From the NCBI RefSeq assembly GCF_002284565.1, contig NZ_NPKI01000007.1:1-64000 (forward strand): a stretch of DNA of 64,000 nt, given 5' to 3'. Source of the DNA: Mesorhizobium mediterraneum (GTDB lineage: Bacteria; Pseudomonadota; Alphaproteobacteria; Rhizobiales; Rhizobiaceae). The notes below the pieces were generated by a model. The model was not told where the DNA came from and did no database searches. It saw nothing but the letters and a program-made list of their open reading frames with translations. How positions within the stretch are numbered: position 1 is the stretch's first letter; the number at the start of each line of letters is the position of its first letter. Both the position numbers and the translations under genes were made by a program. This document shows positions 27,369-34,759 of the stretch, one piece after another.

Positions 27369-27550
27369 CTAACAAGATCAATGTTGGGGGAGGGCGGCCG
27401 TCTGTTGGCTCCTCTGAAAACAAGGGCTTCCAACCAAGCCGGACGCCATCGGGCGGGCGTGAAGGAGTTCAAGGCGGCTATCAGGGGCCAACCAGCGAGG
27501 GTCCCCCTGCCAGCCCACCAAGTGGCGGGTCAAGCGGCGGCAAGAAGTAG
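27365..27550 (+). CDS. Small Gly/Ser/Pro-rich protein
   Basis: A 61-residue low-complexity protein (VGGGRPSVGSSENKG ... SGGSSGGKK) with no hydrophobic core, likely disordered. Its ATG overlaps the stop of the DUF6338-like gene (ATGA), so it is made with it. It could be a flexible cofactor of the membrane protein. No family recognised. Confidence 0.5.
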   Translation: MTNKINVGGGRPSVGSSENKGFQPSRTPSGGREGVQGGYQGPTSEGPPASPPSGGSSGGKK

Positions 27551-27552
27551 GC

Positions 27553-27831
27553 ATGAGCGCCGACTGGGATCATAACGACATGGCGAGATTGCTCGCGCTC
27601 GAACATGCGTTCTGCGCGCTCGCACTGATTTCGGCCAGCAACTATGCCTATCTGGCCAAAAGCACGCCAAGCGCGGCAGTCAAGCAGTTCCGGTCGGCGA
27701 TCGAAGGTTCGGTCTACGATTCAGGCCAAGCCTCTACGGAGACGAAGGCGCTCATGAAGCAGCACCTGAAGAAGATGTTCGATCACATCGCCGAAATGGC
27801 TACGCATGCTGATCTCGGAACACGAAAGTAG
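27553..27831 (+). CDS. Hypothetical protein in CBASS-like operon
   Basis: A 92-residue helical protein starting 2 bases after the previous stop. It has HAFCALALISASNYAYLAK near residue 20 and resembles small HEPN- or four-helix-like proteins only in general. Position suggests it belongs to the CD-NTase operon. Function unknown. Confidence 0.55.
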   Translation: MSADWDHNDMARLLALEHAFCALALISASNYAYLAKSTPSAAVKQFRSAIEGSVYDSGQASTETKALMKQHLKKMFDHIAEMATHADLGTRK

Positions 27832-27841
27832 ATCTCTCTCG

Positions 27842-28036
27842 ATGGGCTGGCGGGCTGACAGAGCCTATCAAGAAGCACAACGCGAGGATTTCCTACGCTG
27901 GCGCAAGGCGCTGACGTGGCGGGAATATGTGCGATGGCAGGCGCGGCGTTGGGGGCCCGTTCCTGGCGGGCGCGGGATCGACTGCGCAACCGGATTGCGG
28001 GCTCCGCCCTCGCTTCCGATGTCTAGCCCCGGCTGA
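27842..28036 (+). CDS. Possible small basic protein
   Basis: A 64-residue frame whose first 45 residues look protein-like (REDFLRWRKALTWREYVRWQ), a tryptophan-rich basic helix. It starts 10 bases after the previous gene. The end overlaps the convergent gene at 28023 by 14 bases. It may close the operon begun at 25314. Confidence 0.45.
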   Translation: MGWRADRAYQEAQREDFLRWRKALTWREYVRWQARRWGPVPGGRGIDCATGLRAPPSLPMSSPG

Positions 28037-28637
28037 CAGCGGTGATCCGATGGAACGCCGATTGCAGCTTGTCCGCCGAACTGGTGTCGTCCGACGTGAA
28101 CCATGCTGCCCACGCGTCGTAAACGGACTGTAGCAGCGGCATGTCATTCGCCGCCACCTGCTTGTAGAGTGCCGACCCATAGGCGAGCACGCCGAGTCCT
28201 TCATCAGGGTTGTCCTTTTGGACGCGGAGAACAAGCCGAAGCGTGTTCTCCAACACTGCGGCCCGACGACGTTTGGTGTCATCCGAGGACAAGACCGTCG
28301 GGGCGAATGCTTCGGCAAAGATCATGTGGAGCCCCTGAACGACCAAGACGGTGATCGCGCCCCTCTGGTGCATGTCCGCGCGCAGAACCGATCCGCCCTC
28401 GATGTCATCCACAAGCCCGGCATCGCTTAGTACCTCATCAATGCGAGTGAACACGAACGCGGCTACCTGATAGTCGAAGGACATCTTTGCCGCGTCGAAC
28501 CCGCCCGACGCTAGGAAGCGCTCCATGTTCGTTTTGAATTGTCGGAGTTGGGCACCAGCCTCAACGACCGAAGCAGCGCGAAGGCCGGACTGTCTGTTGG
28601 CATGCCAGTCAAGGATACGCTTGAGAACCAAGTTCAA
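28023..28637 (-). CDS. Hypothetical helical protein
   Basis: A 204-residue soluble all-helical protein without a recognised motif. It converges on the CBASS-like operon. Codon use is similar to the surrounding block, so it may be part of the same acquired segment. Function unknown. Confidence 0.6.
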   Translation of the reverse strand: MNLVLKRILDWHANRQSGLRAASVVEAGAQLRQFKTNMERFLASGGFDAAKMSFDYQVAAFVFTRIDEVLSDAGLVDDIEGGSVLRADMHQRGAITVLVVQGLHMIFAEAFAPTVLSSDDTKRRRAAVLENTLRLVLRVQKDNPDEGLGVLAYGSALYKQVAANDMPLLQSVYDAWAAWFTSDDTSSADKLQSAFHRITAVSRG

Positions 28638-29023
28638 TTTCCCCCTATTCGCTCGAACCTAGTGCCCTATTGCGGAGGCATTGTCGACAAGCTGGGAGCT
28701 TCTCGCATTCAGGCAGCGGGCCGACCGCTGACCTTGGCGAGTAGGTGGGTCTCCAGTTACGATGGCCTCGCGGCCCTGTCGGCGCCAGTCGCGCAGCGCG
28801 GCGACGCAGGTGCGGGAGACCTCTTTCAGGAGGCTGTGCCAGTCGTGCGACTCGGCGGCGCTCGCGAGCGCGCCCTCAAAAGCGCCGTAGAGAGCGAGCG
28901 GCTGGATCGGAGCGCTCTTCGCCGCCGGTTAGCTAGAGATTGCCGCACCTCGTGCAATTTCCTCGAGCAACACATTCTCCGATTAACAGGTGCCCCGCTG
29001 GCGCGGGCCGAAGTTCTTTCGCT
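28638..29023. other. Intergenic region, possible gene remnant
   Basis: About 385 bases before leader copy C. On the minus strand a short segment near 28760-28835 reads like protein (SRTCVAALRDWRRQGREA) but has no start or stop context, so it may be a decayed gene. The open plus-strand frame over it shows no domain. Confidence 0.35.
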
Positions 29024-29313
29024 TGATGGAGAAAGGGGGCGCTGCCCCCTCTCCCCTGCAAGGAGAAAATCGGTCTCCCCGTCCTTCCTTCGCGTGGGGC
29101 CTGGCCCACGCTTCGTGCAGGATCGACGCGGATCCGCATAGCGGATCCAGCGCGCCCCTTCGGCTTCGCCTCGGGCGGGTGATCCCCCTCCGATTTGTCT
29201 CCTTGCCCCCCTCTCCCCCGCTGTTCCGCACGAGCTCGGGAGCAGGAGCGGGGCTCCTGCCCCTTCGGGCAGGAAACCGCTTCGCGGGAAAAGGGAAATC
29301 AGGAGAAATCATC
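29024..29313 (+). promoter_or_regulatory. Structured GC-rich leader, copy C
   Basis: A 290-base leader before the ParB-like gene. Arms at 29058-29073 and 29190-29206 pair at all 16 positions with one bulged base, around a 116-base inner segment identical in length to copy B. It shares with copy B the strings GTGCAGGATCGACGCGGATC, CCCCTTCGGCTTCGCCTCGG and the terminal GAGCAGGAGCGGGGCTCCTG and CCGCTTCGCGG hairpins. Its arms differ from copy B at several bases but keep pairing. Confidence 0.7.
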
Positions 29314-31242
29314 ATGACCGAGACCATCACCATTCCATTGTACAAGCTGGACGCGGACCCGAAAAACGTTCGCAAGACATATAGCGCCGAAGGCGTCGAG
29401 GCTTTGGCCGCAAGCATTCGCACGGACGGCTACCGTCTGTTGCAAAACCTTGTTGTCCGGAAGGGCGAGAAGAAGGGCCGCTACTTCGTGACGGCGGGTG
29501 GTCGCCGCCGTGCTGCGCTGCTTCTGCTGGCCGAGGCTGGCGAGATCGCGAAGGATTTTCCCGTCGAATGCAAGGAGCGCTCCGGCGAGGACGCTACGGG
29601 GATCAGCCTTTCCGAAAATGTTATGCGGGAGGACATGCACCCGGTCGATCAGTACGAGGCCTTCAGCGTCCTTGCCAATGAGGGCAAGGAAATCGCTGAT
29701 ATCGCCGCTCGTTTCGGGACAACCGAAACCATCGTGCGCAAGCGGCTGGCCTTGGCGCGCGTGTCGCCGGTGCTGTTGCAAATGTTCCGCGACGAGGACG
29801 TGAGTTTTGCGCAGTTGTCGGCCTTCACCGTCAGCGACGATCACCAGCGGCAGGTTGAGGTATGGAGGGCCCTGCCCTCTTGGAACCGTGATGCTTTTTC
29901 CATCCGGCGCGCGCTCACCGAGGAATTGGTTGCCGCGACGGACAAGCGTGTCCAGTTCATCGGCGGACTGGCCGCCTATGAAGCGGCGGGCGGCGCGGTA
30001 ACGCGGGACCTTTTCGATGAACGCAACGCCGGTTATGCCACTGATACGGTGCTGCTGGAACAGCTGGTGGCCGAAAAGCTTGAGGCGGCGGCCGGGACGG
30101 TACGTGCCGAAGGCTGGAAATGGGTGGAGTGCTGCACTTCCATGCCGGAAGGACTTCACAGCATGGAGCGCCACTATCCCGAGGACGTGAGCCTTTCCGA
30201 GGAAGATCAGGCAGTGCTCGACGCCGCGCAGGCAGAATATGACGAGCTTGCCGAACTGATCGAGAGCGGTGCCGCCGACGACGAGGCCGAGGCAAAGCTT
30301 GAGGAAGTCGAAAAGCGGATTGATGCCCTGACCGCCCGCACGGAAGCCTATAGCGCCGAGGCACTGGCGAACGGCGGCGCTTTCGTCATGCTCGATTATT
30401 ACGGCAGGCTTTCTATCGAGCGCGGTTTTGTGAAGCCGGACGATACCGAGGTAACAGATAAGGACGAGGCCAACGAGGGCCTGCCGACCATCGTTGGCGA
30501 AGCAAAGCCCGTAATTCCGACCGTCACGCATTCGGCGGCTCTTATAGAGGACCTGACGGCCCACAAAACCGCAGCGCTGCGCATTCAACTGGCGAACAAT
30601 CCTGACATTGCCCTTGTCGCCGTGGTGCATGCCATGTTGTTGCAAGTGGCCTATCCATACAATTCGGAGCAAAGTGCCCTTCAACTGTCGATCACCCATG
30701 AGCGGTTGATGCCTTCGATGAAGGACGCCGACAGCTGCAAGGGCCTTGCGGCGTTCAATGACCTATCCGAAAACTATGGCCATCACCTGCCGGGCAATCC
30801 CGCCGATCTGTTCGATTGGCTGCTAGAGCAGCCGCAGGACACGCTTCTTTCGCTGCTGGCCTTTGGTGCTGCTCATGCGGTCAACGCGGTGGAGAAGAAG
30901 TTCACCGACCGCAAGAAGGGCATTGAGCAGGCCAACCAGCTAGGCCGAGCACTCAATGTCGACATGTCCGAGTGGTTCGAGACGACCGGCGACAGCTATT
31001 TCAAGCACGTCAACCGGACCACAATCGAGCTTGCCGTGGCCGAAGCTAAGGGCCGGGAGGCGGAGCTTTCCGTCAAGGCAGCGGCCAAAAAGACCGAAGC
31101 CGTCATGATCGCCGAGCGACTCGTTGCCGGTAGCGGCTGGATACCCGCCCCTGTGCGGATCGCTGCCGACGACGACGCGAGGCCTGTCGAGCACGAAACG
31201 GACATCGAGGATAACGAGCAGTTCCCCGAAGCGGCTGAATAG
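29314..31242 (+). CDS. ParB/RepB-family protein with long C-terminal region
   Basis: A 642-residue protein. The ATG at 29314 follows AGGAGA; the frame is open upstream through the leader. The N-terminal ParB/sulfiredoxin-like domain has PLYKLDADPKNVRKT, TAGGRRRAALLLL and LSENVMREDMHPVDQYEAF, then an HTH near residues 125-150 (EIADIAARFGTTETIVRKRL). The C-terminal 450 residues are mostly acidic helices with no known fold. It is far from repABC and has no ParA partner, so it is probably not the partition ParB. ParB-like genes also occur in the leading regions of other conjugative plasmids, where their role is unclear. Confidence 0.85.
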   Translation: MTETITIPLYKLDADPKNVRKTYSAEGVEALAASIRTDGYRLLQNLVVRKGEKKGRYFVTAGGRRRAALLLLAEAGEIAKDFPVECKERSGEDATGISLSENVMREDMHPVDQYEAFSVLANEGKEIADIAARFGTTETIVRKRLALARVSPVLLQMFRDEDVSFAQLSAFTVSDDHQRQVEVWRALPSWNRDAFSIRRALTEELVAATDKRVQFIGGLAAYEAAGGAVTRDLFDERNAGYATDTVLLEQLVAEKLEAAAGTVRAEGWKWVECCTSMPEGLHSMERHYPEDVSLSEEDQAVLDAAQAEYDELAELIESGAADDEAEAKLEEVEKRIDALTARTEAYSAEALANGGAFVMLDYYGRLSIERGFVKPDDTEVTDKDEANEGLPTIVGEAKPVIPTVTHSAALIEDLTAHKTAALRIQLANNPDIALVAVVHAMLLQVAYPYNSEQSALQLSITHERLMPSMKDADSCKGLAAFNDLSENYGHHLPGNPADLFDWLLEQPQDTLLSLLAFGAAHAVNAVEKKFTDRKKGIEQANQLGRALNVDMSEWFETTGDSYFKHVNRTTIELAVAEAKGREAELSVKAAAKKTEAVMIAERLVAGSGWIPAPVRIAADDDARPVEHETDIEDNEQFPEAAE

Positions 31243-31325
31243 ACATCAGCCGCAGGCCGGTTGCGTGTTCTCCCGCGCGACCGGACCCTTTTTATCAAAA
31301 GCGCGGTCGAGGCCGCCGCCGAATA

Positions 31326-31356
31326 AATAAGGCCGGATCGACTGGCCTTATTTTCA
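31326..31356 (+). terminator. Rho-independent terminator after ParB-like gene
   Basis: A perfect 9-base stem AATAAGGCC/GGCCTTATT with a 9-base loop, followed by TTCATTTT. It lies 84 bases after the ParB-like stop codon. The A-run on the 5' side also allows termination from the other strand. Confidence 0.75.
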
Positions 31357-31427
31357 TTTTGAGGGGAGGCCCGAGCCCCCTCCCCTCAAACTCCCCTTCC
31401 CGCCCTGGATAGCCGACATGGTTCGCC

Positions 31428-31655
31428 ATGCCGGATTTTTCCTACTTTAGCGAGCCAATACGGTATACCGCCTTAAAGGCGGCCGAATATGTATTGCACT
31501 TAGAAAACGCAGATAATCAAGGAAATCCGCCTCATGCGAGCCATTGGGCTCTCCAGGGGACGGCGCGTGTAGCGCAATTCTTGCGCCAAAACGGTTATTC
31601 CGGTTATGCTTCGCAAATCATCGGAATCAGCATGATTCCGACTCGCGCATTCTAA
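31428..31655 (+). CDS. Hypothetical small protein
   Basis: A 75-residue protein of lower GC content than its neighbours. It has YTALKAAEYVLHLENADNQG and ARVAQFLRQNGYSGYA, so mostly helical. No recognised family. A GC-rich pyrimidine run like those in the structured leaders precedes it. Confidence 0.5.
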   Translation: MPDFSYFSEPIRYTALKAAEYVLHLENADNQGNPPHASHWALQGTARVAQFLRQNGYSGYASQIIGISMIPTRAF

Positions 31656-31687
31656 CGTTTTAAGACGGGGAGACAGAGACCGGCCCA

Positions 31688-31760
31688 GAAAAAGAAAAAC
31701 CGCTCCCGAACGAAAATCCGGAAGCGGGTTTGCAGTGAAAAAATAAGCCAAAACCTTTCT
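31688..31760 (-). ncRNA. Probable antisense RNA of the orphan repC
   Basis: On the minus strand a hairpin (31700-31728, CCGCTTCCGG...CGGGAGCGG) is followed by a TTTTTCTTTTT tail. It resembles the 3' end of the repABC antisense RNA at 39585-39640: both contain TCGTTCGGG, then GC, then TTTTTCTTTT. A TTGACA -35 element lies on the minus strand at 31779-31784; the -10 element is weak. In repABC plasmids such an RNA, made opposite the repC leader, limits RepC synthesis and gives incompatibility. Its position before this second repC suggests the same job. Confidence 0.6.
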
Positions 31761-31847
31761 CGCAAACCCTCCCTTCCTTGTCAACTGAGAAACATCGCTT
31801 CGGTGAACGGAGAAGCTTTGCCTGGTCCCTAACAAGGAGACGAGGAC

Positions 31848-33128
31848 ATGGGTGACCCCCATACGGATCGGCGGCCAATCGGTCGCCGAATGACGCCACA
31901 ACGTGCCGATTACCGGCGACTGGCACGGTCGGCCGAGATCGGAACGGCGACGCGCGGCCAGCTTGCCGTGCTTGCACAAAACCTCCCTTGCACTGGATTG
32001 ATCAGCGCGACCGAAAGCCATCTTTTGGTGACTCTGGTCAACACGGCCCCGGCCGAGGCCTTTGACAAGTCCGGCCGTCCGATCATCTTCAAGTCCAACC
32101 AGCAGCTCGGCTTCGAGATCGGCCGCTCAGCCGGTCGTGTGAGCCGTATGCTTTCCAGCCTTTTCGACGCTGGCTTGATCACGATGCAGGATAGCGGCAA
32201 TTACAAGCGCTACCCGGTGCGAAATGGCGATGGTGCGATTGTAGACGGTTGCGGCATCGACATGCGGATCCTCATCGCCCGCTATCGCGAGCTCGACCAG
32301 CTCGTGCGGCAGGCCAAGGCCGAAAAATCGGCGGCGAGCGCTGCATTGCGCCGCTATCGCGGCGCGCTGCGCAACCTACGCTATGCGCTGGCAACGGTTA
32401 CGGCGCCGTCGGATCGCGCCCTGGCTCGCATTGCGGCCCGCGTCGAACGGGTCGTCGCCCTTGTCGGCGTTGCCTCCAAGGCGCCGAGCGCCCTTCTCCG
32501 ACGTGCTTCGGCACTTTTCGACTGGTTTGTGGAGCGCCTGATGCAGCTTCCACGCCGTTCAGAATCTGCGTCAGAAACAGAAGAATCGACATGCACGTAT
32601 GCCGAAAACGGCATGCACAAACAGACTACAAACCCTGATCCTCTTGAAGAGAGTAATGATAATCGGCGTTCGGCTGACGCCGAACAATTTTATCTGCTAG
32701 AGGCTGGCTCCGCCAGCAAGAGGGCTTATGAACCAAGCCTGGGGGGCAGCTTGCGCCAAGTCAACGGGCGAGAGCGCCAGCCGCAGGTGGTAGTGGCATT
32801 GCAAGACCTGGTGCGGGCAATACCGGCCTTAAAGGCCTACGGCTTTGCCCTGCCCCGCAGTTGGGCCGATCTAGCGCGGCTCGTGCCGCAAATGTGCCGC
32901 CTGACGGGCATTTCCGATGATGCGCGACTCCGCGCCATCGAACAGATGGGCGAGCAGCAAGCAGCGGTCGCAATTGCGGTGACGCTGCAGAAATACGACC
33001 GGCAGGAAGTTAAATCGCCGGGCGGCTACTTGCGGGCCATGACGGACCGCGCCACAGCCGGCGAGCTTCATCTTGCCCGCTCGATTTTCGGGCTGGCAGC
33101 CCGTAATTCCATGGAGGCATTGAATTGA
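31848..33128 (+). CDS. repC: Second RepC replication initiator (orphan, no RepAB)
   Basis: A 426-residue RepC-family protein. A winged-helix N-terminal region has TESHLLVTLVNTAPAEAF, IIFKSNQQLGFEIGRS and VSRMLSSLFDAGLI. A linker of low complexity near residues 230-290 and the C-terminal helical domain (DLVRAIPALKAYGFALPRSW, VKSPGGYLRAMTDRA) follow. It shares the layout of the RepC at 39735 but is clearly diverged. No repA or repB stands next to it, and it is preceded by a likely antisense RNA. It may be a second origin or a relic of a fused plasmid. Confidence 0.85.
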   Translation: MGDPHTDRRPIGRRMTPQRADYRRLARSAEIGTATRGQLAVLAQNLPCTGLISATESHLLVTLVNTAPAEAFDKSGRPIIFKSNQQLGFEIGRSAGRVSRMLSSLFDAGLITMQDSGNYKRYPVRNGDGAIVDGCGIDMRILIARYRELDQLVRQAKAEKSAASAALRRYRGALRNLRYALATVTAPSDRALARIAARVERVVALVGVASKAPSALLRRASALFDWFVERLMQLPRRSESASETEESTCTYAENGMHKQTTNPDPLEESNDNRRSADAEQFYLLEAGSASKRAYEPSLGGSLRQVNGRERQPQVVVALQDLVRAIPALKAYGFALPRSWADLARLVPQMCRLTGISDDARLRAIEQMGEQQAAVAIAVTLQKYDRQEVKSPGGYLRAMTDRATAGELHLARSIFGLAARNSMEALN

Positions 33129-33637
33129 GATTTCGAACGATATTGGCGGCCGTGGCCGCAATCTGGTGCATGGATGCGGCGGCCGAGCCGTCGGCTTGGT
33201 CCGGCCAGGCGCGGGTAATCGACGGTGACACGATCAGTATCCGTCAGCAGCGCATTCGGATTGCTGCGATCGATGCATGCGAACTCGACCAGACCGGCTT
33301 GAAGGACGGCCAGACCTGGCGTTGCGGTGTCATAGCTCGCAGTTACCTTCGAAAGATGATCGACGGCCAGCATGTCCGTTGCGATATCATCGACCAGGAC
33401 CGGTATCGCCGTTTGGTCGGGCAGTGCTTCATCGGCGATACCGATGTGGGCCTCGCCATGGTAGACGCCGGACTAGCCGAGGCGATGCTTCGATATCTGC
33501 CGTCTTCCCATCCTGTAAGCCTGGTTGAGTACGGGGAGGCCGAGAACCGCGCGCGCGGCGACGGTTTGGGGATCTGGTCGGCTGAGATCGAAAGTCCGCA
33601 TCTCTATCGCCGCGCCAAGTCCTCAAAGATTCCTTGA
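33125..33637 (+). CDS. SNase-like thermonuclease
   Basis: A 170-residue secreted-type staphylococcal-nuclease-like protein. TTG at 33125 overlaps the RepC stop. A signal-peptide-like N-terminus to about residue 20 is followed by ARVIDGDTISIRQQRIRI (metal-binding region), GIDAC-like AIDACELDQ and AENRARGDGLGIWSA. It probably acts in the periplasm on nucleic acid. Three related proteins lie at 60252-62094. Confidence 0.8.
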   Translation: MRFRTILAAVAAIWCMDAAAEPSAWSGQARVIDGDTISIRQQRIRIAAIDACELDQTGLKDGQTWRCGVIARSYLRKMIDGQHVRCDIIDQDRYRRLVGQCFIGDTDVGLAMVDAGLAEAMLRYLPSSHPVSLVEYGEAENRARGDGLGIWSAEIESPHLYRRAKSSKIP

Positions 33638-33877
33638 CTGGAGATAGCCAACTTGGTGCTATCCAATGGCAAATGACGCGAGCCATATTGCTTCATATTT
33701 TCGCGCGAAACCCCGGAAACCTCGTTGCCTAGCCGCAAATAATGACTAATATAGGCTCATATCTTGATCGTGTCAGGTCGACTACGAACAGGGGAATGTT
33801 GTCAAATGCGTCATGTCTCACGCCTCTGCGGTGGTTGCTTTTGACGCTCGTTCGCACGTCGACGCGGTTTGCGCAAA
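33638..33877. other. Intergenic stretch upstream of DUF736 leader
   Basis: About 240 bases without a gene. An AT-rich segment near 33735-33780 may hold a promoter for the DUF736 gene; the downstream part contains a long inverted repeat annotated separately. Confidence 0.3.
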
Positions 33878-33944
33878 GCCGGAGGGCGCAAAAAATTTCC
33901 CCGCCTGCGGCTTCCTCGCGCGACAAATTTTTTCGCCCTCCGGC
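33878..33944 (+). promoter_or_regulatory. Long inverted repeat in the DUF736 leader
   Basis: Arms 33878-33898 and 33925-33944 are complementary over 20 pairs with a single unpaired G, around a 26-base loop. Each arm joins a GC-rich foot (GCCGGAGGGCG) to an AT-rich top (AAAAAATTT). The structure lies 90 bases before the DUF736 start. It is not followed by a T-run, so it is unlikely to be a terminator. In RNA or single-stranded DNA it would form a stable hairpin. Confidence 0.65.
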
Positions 33945-34034
33945 CTCTTCCGCTGCGCTCCAGCCTTCGGTGCACACCGCTTTCCGCCGTGCCATGTGAA
34001 CGATCATCGCAACCACCAAAGAGGAGTGACTGAC

Positions 34035-34367
34035 ATGACCACCACCAACTACATCCAGTTCGATGCTGACGACCTCGACGCCGCCAAGGGCAAAGGCCTC
34101 ATCTCCACCATCGAACGCGACCTGGACATCAACGCTGTGCCGTTCAGCTCGGACAACGAAAAAGCACCGACGCATCGTGTCTATGCCAAGTCGCCGCGCG
34201 GCCATGATATCGAGGTCGGCGGCATCTGGAAAAAGAAGAACGCGGAGGGCAAGCCCTACTACACGCTCTCGATCAAGCGCCTCAGCTTCAACGCCAATCT
34301 CGGCCGCTTCCCGGGCCAGGACGACCCGACTCTGCAGGCGATCATCGAATGGGAACCCCGCGATTAA
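34035..34367 (+). CDS. DUF736 family protein
   Basis: A 110-residue protein starting at ATG 34035 after GAGGAG. It has the DUF736 pattern: NAVPFSSDNEKAPTHRVYAK, EVGGIWKKKNAEGKPYYTLSI and FNANLGRFPGQDD. DUF736 proteins are common on rhizobial plasmids beside conjugation genes; their role is not established. It sits alone between an inverted-repeat leader and a terminator. Confidence 0.85.
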   Translation: MTTTNYIQFDADDLDAAKGKGLISTIERDLDINAVPFSSDNEKAPTHRVYAKSPRGHDIEVGGIWKKKNAEGKPYYTLSIKRLSFNANLGRFPGQDDPTLQAIIEWEPRD

Positions 34368-34377
34368 TCGCTGTAAA

Positions 34378-34405
34378 GCGCCCGGCCAAAAGCCGGGCGC
34401 CCATT
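34378..34405 (+). terminator. Terminator after DUF736 gene
   Basis: A perfect 9-base GC stem GCGCCCGGC/GCCGGGCGC with a 5-base loop lies 10 bases after the DUF736 stop. The T-tail is short (CCATTTC), so termination may be partial. Confidence 0.6.
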
Positions 34406-34428
34406 TCAGAAACGCCGAAAATCACCCC

Positions 34429-34455
34429 AAAGTGCTGGATTTTCAGCACTTTTCT
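34429..34455 (+). terminator. Second hairpin before the antitoxin gene
   Basis: A 9-base stem AAAGTGCTG/CAGCACTTT with a 6-base loop and a T-rich 3' end. It may be a second terminator of the DUF736 unit or an operator of the antitoxin gene, whose start is 33 bases downstream. Confidence 0.5.
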
Positions 34456-34487
34456 TGCTAGGGTGCCAGGCAACTGGAGATTGGCAG

Positions 34488-34694
34488 ATGAACATCCATT
34501 CCGCACGTCCCGATCGTTCCCCGGAGGCCATTGCCAAGCGCAAGAAGGCCACCGATCAGGCCCGCGCGGCCAACATCCGGCAAGGCTACACCCACGATCC
34601 TGTTCTCGAGGCGGCCAACGCCCGGTATGTCGCCGGCGAGATCACGTCGGAAGAATTTCGCGAGCAGATGCAGGCGCGTTTCAAGCGCGCCTGA
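34488..34694 (+). CDS. VbhA-like Fic antitoxin with altered inhibitory motif
   Basis: A 68-residue helical protein. Its pattern (KRKKATDQARAANIRQGY, then ARYVAGEITSEEFREQM) resembles VbhA, the class I antitoxin of Bartonella VbhT. The inhibitory motif of that family is (S/T)-x3-E-(G/N); the aligned residues here are A28 and Q32-G33, so both the Ser/Thr and the blocking Glu are missing. The start at ATG 34488 is chosen by similarity. A terminator separates it from the toxin gene. Confidence 0.75.
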   Translation: MNIHSARPDRSPEAIAKRKKATDQARAANIRQGYTHDPVLEAANARYVAGEITSEEFREQMQARFKRA

Positions 34695-34717
34695 CGCTCC
34701 AACTCTTGTTCGAATAA

Positions 34718-34747
34718 GCCGCCTGCGATCACGGGCGGCTTTTTTCA
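34718..34747 (+). terminator. Terminator between antitoxin and Fic toxin genes
   Basis: Stem AGCCGCC/GGCGGCT (34719-34725 and 34736-34742) with a 10-base loop, followed by TTTTT. It lies between the antitoxin stop and the TTG start of the Fic gene, only 13 bases before the latter. It should keep toxin expression below that of the antitoxin. Confidence 0.7.
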
Positions 34748-34759
34748 TGAGGAATCGTA

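Noticed and set aside
28990..29313. Upstream extension of the ParB-like reading frame through leader C
   Set aside because: The same DNA in copy B is not in frame with its gene, the translation is low complexity, and a good ribosome-binding site precedes 29314.
29299..30699. 466-codon minus-strand frame opposite the ParB-like gene
   Set aside because: It is a long shadow of a GC-rich coding region; the plus strand has clear ParB motifs.
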